A DNA stretch of 64,000 nt from UBA1181 sp045617845 (GCA_045617845.1 JAZLJL010000023.1:29263-93262); one strand, 5' to 3'. Shown: positions 1 through 9,790, counted from the stretch's first letter. Translations and numbers: made by a program. The notes: generated from the letters alone by a model not told the origin.

Positions 1-1730
1 TTGTACTTCATCTGCTTCTCTCTCCTGCGGTTTGTCTCGTCTATGGTCAGCTGCATGCTTCTTGTGATTTTGTCGGCATACATGATGACGAGTCCATTGA
101 GGTTTCTCGCCGCTCTTCCGGCTGTCTGTGTGAGCGCTCTGTGAGAACGAAGCATTCCTTCTTTGTCGGCGTCCAATATGGCTACTAGGGATACTTGTGG
201 TAAGTCCAATCCTTCCCTCAGCAGGTTCACGCCCACCAGTACGTCGAAGAGTCCGTTGCGTAGGTCTTCCATGATTTTCACTCTCTCCAGCGTCTCCACG
301 TCGGAGTGGATGTAGTTGCTCCGTATGCCCATTTTGCAGAGGTAGGTCTGCAACTCTTCCGCCATCTTCTTTGTGAGCGTCGTGACCAGTACGCGCTCGT
401 CTTTCTCTTCCCTTTTGTGTATCTCCTCGATAAGGTCGTCGATTTGGTTGAGCGAAGGACGCACCTCGATGACGGGGTCGAGTAGTCCTGTCGGTCTGAT
501 GACTTGCTCCACGAAGACGCCCTCTGACTTCTCCATTTCATAGTCCGCCGGTGTGGCGCTGACGTAGATGGTTTGGCCGACCATGCTCTCGAACTCTTCG
601 AATTTGAGAGGTCTGTTGTCTAATGCGGATGGAAGTCTGAACCCGAAATCCACCAAGGTGCGCTTCCGTGAGAAGTCGCCTCCGTACATGGCGTGTATTT
701 GTGGAATGGTCACGTGGCTTTCGTCGATGACCAACAGGAAGTCTTTGGGGAAGTAATCCAAAAGGCAGAATGGCCTGGTGCCAGGTTTCCTTCCGTCGAA
801 GTAGCGGGAGTAGTTTTCTATTCCCGAACAGTGTCCTAGTTCACGGATCATCTCCATGTCGTAGTTCACTCTTTCGTATAATCGCTTGGCTTCGAATACT
901 TTACCGATGCTTTGGAAATATTCCACTTGCGTTGTTAGGTCATCTCCGATTTCTATGAGCGCCCTGTTGATTCTTTCGGGCGTCGTGACGAAGAGGTTGG
1001 CGGCATAGATGTTGATCTCTTCGTAATTCTCTATGTGCATGCCGTTGATCGGGTCGATTGACTCGATTTCCTCCACTTCATCTCCCCAGAAATGGATTCG
1101 TATGATGTAGTCGGCGTAGGCGAGGAAGATGTCTATCGTGTCTCCTTTCACGCGGAAACGTCCGTGGTCCAGTTCTATTTCATTCCGGACGTATAGGCTT
1201 TCCACTAATTTGCGCATAAGCACTGCCATGCTGATCATTTGGCCTTGCTTCACGTTGATCATGGTGTCGTGGAAATCGTCCGGGTTGCCGATGCCGTATA
1301 GGCATGACACGGACGATACGATGACTACGTCGCGTCTTCCTGATAGGAGCGCGGATGTGGCTGCCAACCTGAGTTTCTCCAGTTCGTCGTTGATGGAAAG
1401 GTCTTTCTCTATGTATGTGTCTGTGTTCGGAAGATATGCTTCCGGTTGGAAATAGTCGTAGTATGAGACGAAGTATTCAACGGCGTTCTCGGGAAAGAAC
1501 GCCTTGAATTCCCCGTATAATTGCGCCGCCAGTGTCTTGTTGTGGCTGAGCACTAATGTAGGTCTGTTCAGCTCTTTGATGACGTTAGCCACCGTGAAGG
1601 TCTTTCCGGAACCGGTGACGCCTAAAAGTGTCTGGTGCGGAGTGCCGGAGCGTACGCCTTTCACTAGCTCATCGATGGCTTGGGGCTGGTCGCCTGTTGG
1701 CGCAAATTCGGATACTAGCTTGAAGTCCAT
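1..1730 (-). CDS. uvrB: UvrABC excinuclease subunit B, 3' end outside window
   Basis: UvrB is the DNA-damage-verifying helicase subunit of nucleotide excision repair; it is loaded by UvrA and recruits UvrC. About 576 N-terminal residues are present, beginning MDFKLVSEFAPTGDQPQAI. The Walker A motif GVTGSGKT lies at residues 37-44. The beta-hairpin region YYDYFQPEAYLP follows, then VIDESH (motif II) and, near the cut end, LREGLDLPQ and QTAGRAARN (motifs V and VI). The family is about 670-680 residues, so roughly 100 residues are lost at the window edge, including the C-terminal UVR motif that contacts UvrC. The ATG at 1730 lies 7 bp after the stop codon of the PspC gene, so the two are probably co-transcribed. 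Confidence 0.97.
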   Translation of the reverse strand, partial: MDFKLVSEFAPTGDQPQAIDELVKGVRSGTPHQTLLGVTGSGKTFTVANVIKELNRPTLVLSHNKTLAAQLYGEFKAFFPENAVEYFVSYYDYFQPEAYLPNTDTYIEKDLSINDELEKLRLAATSALLSGRRDVVIVSSVSCLYGIGNPDDFHDTMINVKQGQMISMAVLMRKLVESLYVRNEIELDHGRFRVKGDTIDIFLAYADYIIRIHFWGDEVEEIESIDPINGMHIENYEEINIYAANLFVTTPERINRALIEIGDDLTTQVEYFQSIGKVFEAKRLYERVNYDMEMIRELGHCSGIENYSRYFDGRKPGTRPFCLLDYFPKDFLLVIDESHVTIPQIHAMYGGDFSRKRTLVDFGFRLPSALDNRPLKFEEFESMVGQTIYVSATPADYEMEKSEGVFVEQVIRPTGLLDPVIEVRPSLNQIDDLIEEIHKREEKDERVLVTTLTKKMAEELQTYLCKMGIRSNYIHSDVETLERVKIMEDLRNGLFDVLVGVNLLREGLDLPQVSLVAILDADKEGMLRSHRALTQTAGRAARNLNGLVIMYADKITRSMQLTIDETNRRREKQMKY

Positions 1731-1737
1731 TGCTTAT

Positions 1738-1920
1738 TTATGCGTTTTTTAAGATCAAGTAGCATATTCCATACGCCAATAAACCACCGAAACCTGCGCT
1801 GCAGATGGTGATGACGGCTACGATGATGCGTATGATTGAAACGTCGATGTTGAAGTAGTTCGCCAATCCGCCGCAAACGCCTAAAAATACCTTGTTGCTT
1901 GATAATCCTAGTTTCTTCAT
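1738..1920 (-). CDS. PspC-domain small membrane protein
   Basis: This 60-residue protein starts MKKLGLSSNKVFLGVCGGLA. The GVCGGLANYF segment followed by one hydrophobic helix is the signature of the PspC domain, found in phage-shock-type envelope stress proteins; here it is a stand-alone domain. An upstream in-frame ATG at 1935 would add five residues, but that stretch contains GGAGG eight bases before the 1920 ATG, which fits a ribosome binding site, so 1920 is preferred. It immediately precedes uvrB. Its role in this organism is not known from the sequence. Confidence 0.85.
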   Translation of the reverse strand: MKKLGLSSNKVFLGVCGGLANYFNIDVSIIRIIVAVITICSAGFGGLLAYGICYLILKNA

Positions 1921-2034
1921 TTTTATATCCTCCATGTTTGGGGAAAGATTATTGGACGCTTTTGACGTTCTAATATCGGCTTTTCTCCGAATTCAAGTTA
2001 AATCCAATATCTTTCTTTGTTTTTCTTTTAAGAA

Positions 2035-3480
2035 TCAAATATTCTCTAATATGTAAATCAAGTGTTTCCAGAATTTGCCTACGGTCGGTATTTCGCAACG
2101 TTCAGCAGGAGAGTGGTTCCCGATGATTGTAGGACCGATGGAGATCATGTCCATGTCCGGATATTTCTCTATGATGAGTCCGCATTCCAATCCGGCGTGG
2201 ATGGCTCCCACAACAGGTTTCACTCCGAAGAGCTTTTCGTAGGAATCCGCCACGATTTTCTTCACTTTTGAATTCATATTAGGCTTCCATCCTGGGTAGC
2301 CGTCGCTGTGTTTCACCGATGCGCCTGCTAATGCGAAGACGGCTTCCACGCGGTCTTTGATGTCGTGCTTTTTGCTGTTTATGGAGCTTCTTTGGCTAGT
2401 AGCCACGACGATTTTCCCTTCTTTGATTTTTACGGACGCTAGGTTGGTGGATGTCTCCGGTAATCCCTCGATTTCTTTGCTCATTTCTATGACGCCATGC
2501 GGACAAGCGTAGAGGGCGGTGATGAGACGGTCTGATCCCTCTTTCTCGAAGACTTCCTTCTCCGGTTCTGTCGATTCTAGGTCGATCATTAAATCCTTCT
2601 CCGTTGGATACTCCGCTTCAATCGTGCTGATGTACTGGTTCAACGCCACGCGTATCTCCTCTTTCTTTTCCCAGTCCACGCATATCGTGGCGTGCGCTTC
2701 CCTCGGGATGGCGTTGTGTAGGTTGCCTCCTTCTATCTCACAGATGTGGATTGGATATTTCTTGGATTCGTTCCAAAGGAATCTTGATAATATTTTGATG
2801 GCGTTACCCCTCCCTTTGTTGATGTCGTCGCCAGAGTGTCCTCCTTGTAATCCTTTCACGAAGATCTTGAGGAAGAACGATTTTTGAGGTGCGCTTGTCT
2901 TCTTGATGTCGAATGTGGCCACCGTGTCTATTCCTCCGGCGCATCCGATGCAGAAATGTCCGTCTTGTTCGGAGTCGAGGTTGACCAATGTCTTGGATTT
3001 AATCCAACCTGCCTTCACGTGTTGTGCGCCCGTGAGCCCTCTCTCTTCGTCCACGGTGATGAGACACTCCAGCGGTCCATGCTTGATTTCTTTTGATTCC
3101 AGGACGGCCAACATGGCTGCCACTCCGATGCCGTCGTCCGCCCCGAGCGTGGTTCCTTTCGCTTTCAGCCAATCTCCTTCCACGATGGTTTGGATCGGGT
3201 CATTATCGAAGTCATGCTCCGTGCCTGCGTTTTTCTCGCAGACCATGTCCATGTGCGCTTGCAATAGAACGGCAGGTGCGTTCTCTCTCCCTTTTGTGGC
3301 GTTTTTGCGGATGAGGACGTTGCCAACTTCGTCCATTTCGGTTTCGAAACCATGGCTCTTCCCGAATTCCATTAGGAAGGCGCCTATTTTCCCCTCTTTA
3401 CCGGATGGGTGGGGAATGTCGCATATCTTTTTAAATTGTGACCAGAGCTCTTGTGGCTCAATATCTTTAATTGTACTCAT
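2035..3480 (-). CDS. pepD: Aminoacyl-histidine dipeptidase (M20 family)
   Basis: This cytosolic metallodipeptidase cleaves Xaa-His and related dipeptides using two metal ions. From the ATG at 3480 the protein has 481 residues, the usual PepD length. The M20 motifs are present: AHMDMV (H76, D78), TTLGADDGIG (bridging D115), VDEERGLTG (catalytic E145 and metal ligand E146), NLDSEQ, and a C-terminal HAGLECG. The frame stays open upstream to 3582, but those 34 residues (beginning MELGTKFSSK) run through a terminator-like hairpin and are probably not translated. A -7-like TATCTTTA (3500-3507, minus strand) gives a leader of about a dozen bases and supports the shorter start. Confidence 0.94.
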   Translation of the reverse strand: MSTIKDIEPQELWSQFKKICDIPHPSGKEGKIGAFLMEFGKSHGFETEMDEVGNVLIRKNATKGRENAPAVLLQAHMDMVCEKNAGTEHDFDNDPIQTIVEGDWLKAKGTTLGADDGIGVAAMLAVLESKEIKHGPLECLITVDEERGLTGAQHVKAGWIKSKTLVNLDSEQDGHFCIGCAGGIDTVATFDIKKTSAPQKSFFLKIFVKGLQGGHSGDDINKGRGNAIKILSRFLWNESKKYPIHICEIEGGNLHNAIPREAHATICVDWEKKEEIRVALNQYISTIEAEYPTEKDLMIDLESTEPEKEVFEKEGSDRLITALYACPHGVIEMSKEIEGLPETSTNLASVKIKEGKIVVATSQRSSINSKKHDIKDRVEAVFALAGASVKHSDGYPGWKPNMNSKVKKIVADSYEKLFGVKPVVGAIHAGLECGLIIEKYPDMDMISIGPTIIGNHSPAERCEIPTVGKFWKHLIYILENI

Positions 3481-3543
3481 TGTTGAATATTTATTTTCGT
3501 AAAGATACCCATTTTTTTGTTGTGCTTCACTATATGGTAGACA

Positions 3544-3578
3544 CAAAAAAAGCTTGGAACTAAATTTAGTCCCAAGCT
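3544..3578 (-). terminator. Minus-strand intrinsic terminator without an obvious gene
   Basis: On the minus strand, arms of 14 nt (AGCTTGGGACTAAA and TTTAGTTCCAAGCT) pair with one G-U wobble and are followed by seven T residues. There is no T-tract on the plus strand. The nearest gene upstream on this strand is none within the gap, because recG points away, so it either ends a small RNA or sits in a pepD leader. Confidence 0.6.
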
Positions 3579-3890
3579 CCACTTCACTGATATTTTAAAC
3601 AACCTATTTTGACACAGGAACTTTCGTTAACTGTGACTGATTCTTTTCCTTGTGAATCGCCCTTTTTGAACTCTTCAATATTTAAAATGCAAAAATCGTG
3701 CCAAAATTCATGGTATCGAGAAAAAAAAACAAATTGGCTGAATTATATTGATTTTACTGAAGAATATATTCGTATTATTGATTCCGTTTTGACGTTTTTT
3801 TGAGGACTTTTTTTGGGGGCGTATGTGCTGGAATTTTTGATATTTTGCCTGCCCGCTTTTTTGTGGTACTAAACCTTTCTGTTAGCGACA

Positions 3891-3920
3891 TTGTATTATT
3901 TTCTGTTTTTTGTATTTTTG
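3891..3920 (+). promoter_or_regulatory. recG promoter, Bacteroidota type
   Basis: A TTG (-33) is followed after 19 nt by TATTTTTG (-7, 3913-3920), matching the TTTG / TAnnTTTG consensus. The predicted start near 3927 leaves a 5' leader of about 35 nt before the recG ATG. Confidence 0.6.
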
Positions 3921-3961
3921 TATAACAAATGTGTGAATGATCGCATATTGGGCTAATTTCT

Positions 3962-6073
3962 ATGTCTGATTTTTTAGAAAAAGAGATAACCTATTTGCCT
4001 GGGGTCGGACCTAAGAAGGCGGAAGTGCTGAAGAAGGAGGTTGATATTTCTTCTTATGGCGATTTATTGTATTATTTCCCCTATAGATATGTGGACCGCA
4101 CAAAATTTTACCGTATTAGGGATTTGTCCCCAGCCTCCATGTATGTGCAGATACGTGGATTTATTGTCGGTATGACGACGCAAGGGGAGGGGCGTTCCAT
4201 GAGGGCGGTCGCCTCCTTTTCGGATGGAGAGTCCAAAATCGAACTGATTTGGTTCAAGGGTGTTAAGTTTATCTTGGAGAAATATAAGCCTGGACATGAA
4301 TATGTGGTTTTCGGCAAGGTCTCTGAATTTAACGGTAAGTATAACCTCGTCCATCCTGATATGGAGACTATCAACGAGGCTATGTCCAAACAGTCCTTAG
4401 GGGGTGTGCAGGGAATGTACAACACGACGGAAAAGATGAAAAATTCTTTCCTGACTTCCCGTATCCTGCAAAAAATGATTTCCGAACTCTTCAATTCGAT
4501 GGGCGATTATCGTGTACAGGAGAGCCTCCCTTCTTATATCATCGAATCCCATCATTTGTTGCCTTTGCATGACGCTTTGCTGAACATCCATTTCCCGCAG
4601 TCTCCGGATGCCCTTCGTCTGGCTCAGTTCCGCTTGAAATTTGAGGAGCTGTTCTTTATCCAGCTTAATATGCTACGTCAACGGAACAATAGGAGGATGC
4701 ATTTCGCCGGTTTCAAATTCAATAAAATCGGTGATTTGTTCAATTCGTTTTACAAGGAATATTTGCCTTTCCAGCTGACCAACGCCCAGAAGAAGGTGCT
4801 ACGTGAAATCTATGCGGATATGTCCAGCGGGAAGCAGATGAACCGCTTGTTGCAGGGCGATGTGGGTAGTGGAAAGACTTTGGTCGCCTTGATGTCTATG
4901 TTGGTCGCTTTGGACAATGGTTTCCAGGCTTCCATGATGGCGCCTACCGAGATTTTGGCGCAGCAACATTTCGAGTCCATTTCCAAGTTTCTGGAGGGGA
5001 TGAACGTTAAGGTCGCTATATTGACTGGTTCTTCCAAGAAGAAGGAACGGGAGGTCGTGTTGCAGGGTATCAAGGATGGGTCCATCCAAATCCTGTTGGG
5101 TACTCATGCTTTGTTGGAGGATAATGTGGTTTTCTCCCAACTGGGTATGGTCGTCATCGACGAACAACATCGTTTCGGAGTCGCACAACGAGCGAAGTTG
5201 TGGAGTAAGAGCGAACGTCCGCCTCATGTTCTGGTTATGACCGCCACGCCTATCCCTCGTACCTTGGCTATGACGTTGTATGGCGATTTGGACGTTTCCG
5301 TCATAGATGAGTTGCCTCCTGGACGTAAGCCTATTAAGACTGTACATCGCCTCGACGTGTATCGTGGTATGTTGTATGATTTTATTAAGAAACAGATTGC
5401 GGAGGGTAGGCAAGCCTATATTGTCTATCCGATGATTCAGGAGTCCGAACGTTCCGATTATGCGAATATTGAGGCTGGTTTTGAGTCTCTCCAACAGGTG
5501 TTCCCAGAACCGAATTACCATTTGGGTATGGTCCACGGCAAGATGAAACCGGAGGAGAAGGAGGCGCAGATGAAAATGTTTGTCTCTGGCGAGACGCAGA
5601 TCCTGGTGGCCACTACGGTCATTGAGGTGGGCGTGAATGTGCCGAACGCTTCCGTCATGATGATTGAAAGCGCCGAACGTTTCGGCCTTTCCCAATTGCA
5701 TCAGTTGAGGGGACGCGTAGGACGTGGTGCTGACCAGTCTTTCTGTATTTTGCTCACCTCGCCTAAACTATCGGATGACGGTAGAAAACGAATGGAGGTG
5801 ATGACCCGCACGAACAATGGTTTCGAGATTTCCGAGGTGGATCTGAAGATGCGCGGACCTGGTGATTTGGAGGGAACGCAACAGAGTGGAGTATCTCTTA
5901 ACTTAAAGATAACTAACCTTGCCACGGATGGTCAGATTATCCAATACTCAAGGGATGTCGCCCAAAACGTGTTGGAGAAAGACCCTGACTTGTTGTCCCC
6001 GGAGAATTCCTTGCTGAACAAGCGCTTGACGCAAATGGCTAAGGATTCTGTGAATTGGGGCGTCATTTCGTGA
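3962..6073 (+). CDS. recG: ATP-dependent DNA helicase RecG
   Basis: RecG remodels stalled replication forks and branch-migrates Holliday junctions. At 703 residues it is family length. The N-terminal wedge/OB domain begins with the helix-hairpin-like LPGVGPKKAEVL. The helicase motifs follow in order: GDVGSGKT (Walker A, about residue 299), IDEQHRFGV (DEQH box, about residue 399), TATPIPRTLAMTLYGDLDVS, TTVIEVGVNVPNA and QLRGRVGRG. The C-terminal TRG-type region FEISEVDLKMRGPGDLEGTQQSG is intact. It has its own promoter and a long downstream gap, so it is monocistronic. Confidence 0.97.
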   Translation: MSDFLEKEITYLPGVGPKKAEVLKKEVDISSYGDLLYYFPYRYVDRTKFYRIRDLSPASMYVQIRGFIVGMTTQGEGRSMRAVASFSDGESKIELIWFKGVKFILEKYKPGHEYVVFGKVSEFNGKYNLVHPDMETINEAMSKQSLGGVQGMYNTTEKMKNSFLTSRILQKMISELFNSMGDYRVQESLPSYIIESHHLLPLHDALLNIHFPQSPDALRLAQFRLKFEELFFIQLNMLRQRNNRRMHFAGFKFNKIGDLFNSFYKEYLPFQLTNAQKKVLREIYADMSSGKQMNRLLQGDVGSGKTLVALMSMLVALDNGFQASMMAPTEILAQQHFESISKFLEGMNVKVAILTGSSKKKEREVVLQGIKDGSIQILLGTHALLEDNVVFSQLGMVVIDEQHRFGVAQRAKLWSKSERPPHVLVMTATPIPRTLAMTLYGDLDVSVIDELPPGRKPIKTVHRLDVYRGMLYDFIKKQIAEGRQAYIVYPMIQESERSDYANIEAGFESLQQVFPEPNYHLGMVHGKMKPEEKEAQMKMFVSGETQILVATTVIEVGVNVPNASVMMIESAERFGLSQLHQLRGRVGRGADQSFCILLTSPKLSDDGRKRMEVMTRTNNGFEISEVDLKMRGPGDLEGTQQSGVSLNLKITNLATDGQIIQYSRDVAQNVLEKDPDLLSPENSLLNKRLTQMAKDSVNWGVIS

Positions 6074-6608
6074 CCGTTATTCTGTTTTTTTTCCTGAGAT
6101 GAGGGTGTGTCCCTCTTTGTAGAACAATATTTCAGCCATCTAACTGGATCGTTCGTTAAAGTTTAATAAGACCGCATTTTTTCCCTTGACCACCGTTGGA
6201 GTCCATTGACCTAGCTATTTTGTTACTTTCAGAGCTTCTTCTCCCTATTTTCTCCTTTCCTTGCGCATTTTGCGAATTCCTTTGGACTGATGGTGACCTC
6301 TCTTCCCTCTAAGATTCTCCCCAAGGCGTAACCTTCGATTGTTTCCTTTGAACATGTTCGGATAAACTATCATTTTCTTTTAATATTGCTTATGGCTTGG
6401 ATTTTTCGTGCTATGAATTTGATCTAGACGCAATAACAGTAAAATAGAAGCTTCTTTTTGTCTCGGTTGTTGTTGTTTAAGGAATTGGCAGGTGATGGAT
6501 GATGCGGTGAAAAATAATTGTAATAGTCTTCTCAGTTGGTGTATAGGCATAAAAAAAGAGCGGAAGAATTTCCGCTCTTTTTTATTGTGTTTCTAATATA
6601 ATCCTAGA
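6074..6608. other. Gap between recG and ompA with possible gene remnant
   Basis: No complete gene was found in this 535-bp gap. On the minus strand, 6229-6366 is open for 45 codons with protein-like composition (it contains EGYALGRILEGREVTISPKE) but has no start codon and follows an in-frame TAG, so it may be the decayed 3' end of a gene. The right edge holds the terminator shared by the convergent neighbours. Nothing else was recognised. Confidence 0.4.
6551..6583. terminator. Bidirectional intrinsic terminator between recG and ompA
   Basis: The stem GAGCGGAA / TTCCGCTC (6558-6565 and 6570-6577) is flanked by A7 on the left and T6 on the right, so it can terminate both converging transcripts. 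Confidence 0.9.
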
Positions 6609-7838
6609 TTATTTAGAGAACAAGCTAACCTCAACACGGCGGTTCTTAGCACGACCAGCTGCAGTGTTGTTAGAAGCGATTGGCTTAGTGCTACCGAATC
6701 CTTCAGACTCGATGTTAGCGCCGTCAACGCCCTTGTTAGTCAAGTAAGTGCGAACTGAAGCAGCACGATCCTTAGAAAGTTGCAAGTTCTTAGCAGCCTT
6801 ACCTACGTTATCAGTGTGACCTGACAACTTAACTGACCACTCAGGGTGTTTTACGAGCAACTCAGCCAAACCATTCAAGTATTGGAATGAACCTTCCTTG
6901 ATGATAGCCTTGCCAGACTCGAACTCCAAGTTAGACATTGCAGTTTCGATGATCTTAGCCTCTTCTTGAGTTGGCTTGTAAGCAACTTTTGGTCTAGTAG
7001 CCTTGATGTGGCGATCCAAAGAATCTTGAGTGAACTTGATGTCGTTTTGCAACTTCTTGATTTGAGCGTTTTGATCGTCGATCTTTTGCTCGAGTTTAGC
7101 GTTAGCCTCTTCGCATGCCTTCTTTTGAGCATCCATGATGTTGCTGAAGTCAGGCAACTCAACTTGAGGAATGTAATCAGCCCAAGCGATGTTGCGGATG
7201 TTGCTTTCGCCAGCGAATTTAACACGTACACCAGCTACACCAGTGAAGAAAGAACGACCTGCTGAATAGCAATTCATTTCTGCATTTGAATTCAAACGAT
7301 ATTGTGCGCCCAAGAACACACCGATCCATTTGCTAACGTTGTATTCCAATTTAGAACCACCGAGGAACAACATCTTAGCACCGTTGTCATCGATTGAGTT
7401 CTCGAACTCGTAGTTGTAGATAGTTGCACCCAAACCTGCAGTTGCGAACCAGTTCAATTTTTGCCATCCTGCTGAACGATAAGGAGCAATGATGTTAGAA
7501 AGGTTTACAGATCCGAAGATGTCGATGTCATGGAATGTACCATCCATCTCAGGGAATCCCTTGATAGCATCTTGGTCTTTCTTGATGAACATATACTCGA
7601 TACCCATTCCCCAACGAGGATTGAATGTTCTTTCTACGATACCACCAACTGCTAATCCTACTTTTTGGTCTGAAGCTCTCAAGTAGTTGATACCACCTTC
7701 TACTGCTGCTGACCAGTGGTTGAATGACTCTGATGCTGATGCCTCTGCTTCTGCTTGCTCTGCATCTGTTGCTTCTTGTGCGTTAGCGTTGAAAGCTAAG
7801 CCCATTGCTGCGAATAAAGCCAAAAAACTTTTTTTCAT
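6609..7838 (-). CDS. OmpA-family outer-membrane protein
   Basis: This 409-residue protein starts with a signal peptide (MKKSFLALFAAMGLAFNANA, cut before QEA). It continues into an acidic linker and a predicted beta-barrel of about 180 residues. A short coiled coil follows (ANAKLEQKIDDQNAQIKKLQ). The C-terminal OmpA/MotB peptidoglycan-binding domain carries LSGHTDNVGKAAKNLQLSKDRA and GFGSTKPIASN...NRRVEV. The barrel would sit in the outer membrane while the C-terminal domain anchors it to the cell wall. Length and order match the abundant OmpA-like porins of Bacteroidales. It is transcribed alone, downstream of rpsA in the same direction. Confidence 0.92.
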   Translation of the reverse strand: MKKSFLALFAAMGLAFNANAQEATDAEQAEAEASASESFNHWSAAVEGGINYLRASDQKVGLAVGGIVERTFNPRWGMGIEYMFIKKDQDAIKGFPEMDGTFHDIDIFGSVNLSNIIAPYRSAGWQKLNWFATAGLGATIYNYEFENSIDDNGAKMLFLGGSKLEYNVSKWIGVFLGAQYRLNSNAEMNCYSAGRSFFTGVAGVRVKFAGESNIRNIAWADYIPQVELPDFSNIMDAQKKACEEANAKLEQKIDDQNAQIKKLQNDIKFTQDSLDRHIKATRPKVAYKPTQEEAKIIETAMSNLEFESGKAIIKEGSFQYLNGLAELLVKHPEWSVKLSGHTDNVGKAAKNLQLSKDRAASVRTYLTNKGVDGANIESEGFGSTKPIASNNTAAGRAKNRRVEVSLFSK

Positions 7839-7932
7839 ACTCTCTAATTATAAAATTAATTGTTCAAAAAATTCTTATTACATACAAATATCCGAATTAA
7901 TTTTCAATTTTGAAAATAATTCGAGGTTTTTG

Positions 7933-9732
7933 TTATTTTTTTTCGTCTGCGTCCAATTGGCTTTTCAAAGCTGCCAACTCTTCGATGTCGCCCAATGTAG
8001 CCTTCTCAACAGCGATGATTGGCTCAGCCTTCTTGGATGACTTCTTCTTACGAGTCTCTTTCTTCTCTTCGCTTTCTTCTCCGTTTGCTGCCTTTTGAGC
8101 ATCTTCGTAGATTCTGCTGTGGGACAAGATGATTCTCTTAGAGTCTTTGTTGAATTCGATTACTTTGAATTCCAACTTCTCGTCAACTTTAGCCATTGAC
8201 TTGTCTTCCTTAACCAAGTGTTTTGGAGTTGCGAATCCTTCCACTCCGTAAGGCAATGCGATTACAGCGCCCTTGTCCATCATTTCGATGATAGTACCCT
8301 CGTGGATAGAGTCTACTGTGAATACGTTCTCGAATACATCCCAAGGGTTGTCTTCCAATTGTTTGTGGCCTAAGCTCAAACGACGGTTCTCTTTGTCGAT
8401 CTCCAATACTTGTACTTCGATGTCCGCACCGATTTGAGTGAACTCTGAAGGGTGTTTAATCTTCTTAGTCCATGAGAGGTCAGAGATGTGGATCAATCCG
8501 TCTACGCCCTCTGCGATCTCTACGAATACTCCGAAGTTAGTGAAGTTACGAACTTTTGCAGTGTGCTTAGTTCCTACTGCATAGTCAGTATCGATTGTAT
8601 CCCATGGATCTGCCTTCAATTGCTTGATACCCAAAGACATCTTTCTTTCGTCGCGGTCCAAAGTCAAAACTACTGCCTCTACTTCGTCGCCAACTTTCAT
8701 GAAGTCTTGTGCGCTACGCAAGTGTTGTGACCAAGACATCTCTGAAACGTGGATCAAACCTTCTACGCCTGCAGCGATTTCTACGAATGCTCCGTAGTCT
8801 GCCATCACAACAACCTTTCCTTTCACCTTGTCTCCAACTTTCAAGTTTGGATCCAAAGCGTCCCATGGATGTGGTGTCAATTGCTTCAAACCGAGAGCGA
8901 TTCTCTTCTTGTCGTCGTCGAAGTCGAGGATAACGACATTCAACTTCTGATCCAAAGAAACGATCTCCTCTGGGTGAGTTACGCGGCCCCAAGACAAGTC
9001 TGTGATGTGGATCAAACCGTCTACGCCACCCAAGTCGATGAATACACCGTATGAAGTGATGTTCTTGACAGTTCCTTCCAATACTTGACCTTTCTCGAGT
9101 TTTGAAATGATGTCTTTCTTTTGTTGCTCCAACTCTGCCTCGATGAGTGCCTTGTGGGAAACAACGACATTCTTGAATTCGTGGTTGATTTTTACGACTT
9201 TGAATTCCATTGTCTTTCCGACAAATACATCGTAATCGCGGATTGGCTTAACGTCGATTTGTGAACCTGGCAAGAATGCTTCGATTCCGAATACGTCAAC
9301 GATCATACCACCCTTAGTGCGGCACTTGATGTAACCAGTGATTACTTTGTCGTTCTCCAAAGCGTCGTTTACGCAATCCCAAGAACGGGCTGCACGTGCT
9401 TTCTTGTGTGAAAGGATCAATTGTCCTTTCTTGTCTTCTTGGCTCTCGATGTATACCTCTACTTCGTCGCCGATCTTTAAATCCGGGTTGTAACGGAATT
9501 CGTTCATTGAAACGATACCGTCTGATTTGTAACCTACGTTTACAACAACCTCTCTTTTGTTCATTGAGATGACCTTTCCGATGACTACGTCTTTGTCTTT
9601 TACGACGTTCAATGTGTCGTCATACTTCTTGGTCAATTCTTCGCGGCTTACGTTTGCTTGAACGTCGCCATTCTCGTAAGCGTCCCAGTCAAATCCTTCC
9701 ACTGGTGCTACGTTTTTTGTTAAATCACTCAT
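7933..9732 (-). CDS. rpsA: 30S ribosomal protein S1
   Basis: S1 recruits mRNA to the 30S subunit. The 599-residue protein has an N-terminal segment and six S1 (OB-fold) repeats, recognisable from repeated motifs such as GVFIDLGGVDGLIHITDLSW, GAFVEIAAGVEGLIHVSEMSW and GVFVEIAEGVDGLIHISDLSW, each followed by DxxxKRIxLGxKQL. A lysine-rich tail (EEKKETRKKKSSKKA) follows the last repeat. It is monocistronic, with a perfect -7 box 60 nt upstream of the ATG and possibly a second, distant promoter near 10150. Confidence 0.97.
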   Translation of the reverse strand: MSDLTKNVAPVEGFDWDAYENGDVQANVSREELTKKYDDTLNVVKDKDVVIGKVISMNKREVVVNVGYKSDGIVSMNEFRYNPDLKIGDEVEVYIESQEDKKGQLILSHKKARAARSWDCVNDALENDKVITGYIKCRTKGGMIVDVFGIEAFLPGSQIDVKPIRDYDVFVGKTMEFKVVKINHEFKNVVVSHKALIEAELEQQKKDIISKLEKGQVLEGTVKNITSYGVFIDLGGVDGLIHITDLSWGRVTHPEEIVSLDQKLNVVILDFDDDKKRIALGLKQLTPHPWDALDPNLKVGDKVKGKVVVMADYGAFVEIAAGVEGLIHVSEMSWSQHLRSAQDFMKVGDEVEAVVLTLDRDERKMSLGIKQLKADPWDTIDTDYAVGTKHTAKVRNFTNFGVFVEIAEGVDGLIHISDLSWTKKIKHPSEFTQIGADIEVQVLEIDKENRRLSLGHKQLEDNPWDVFENVFTVDSIHEGTIIEMMDKGAVIALPYGVEGFATPKHLVKEDKSMAKVDEKLEFKVIEFNKDSKRIILSHSRIYEDAQKAANGEESEEKKETRKKKSSKKAEPIIAVEKATLGDIEELAALKSQLDADEKK

Positions 9733-9790
9733 TTTAAATTAGTTAATAAATAATTAGTCGTTAGACATTATAATTATGCAAAAATCGGTG

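Larger units (their letters stand above)
3481..3961. other. Intergenic region between pepD and recG
   Basis: This 480-bp AT-rich gap separates divergent genes. It contains a pepD-proximal -7 element (3500-3507, minus strand), a hairpin with a T-tract reading on the minus strand (3544-3578), and the recG promoter (3891-3920, plus strand). A 64-codon open frame on the plus strand (3609-3803) is low-complexity and has no family resemblance, so it was not called. No minus-strand TAnnTTTG box was found that would explain the terminator. Confidence 0.7.

Noticed and set aside
3609..3803. 64-codon ORF between pepD and recG
   Set aside because: Low-complexity, no start context, overlaps the region preceding the recG promoter.
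4799..5701. A 300-residue minus-strand ORF inside recG
   Set aside because: It is antisense to the helicase core; codon composition reflects the real gene on the plus strand.
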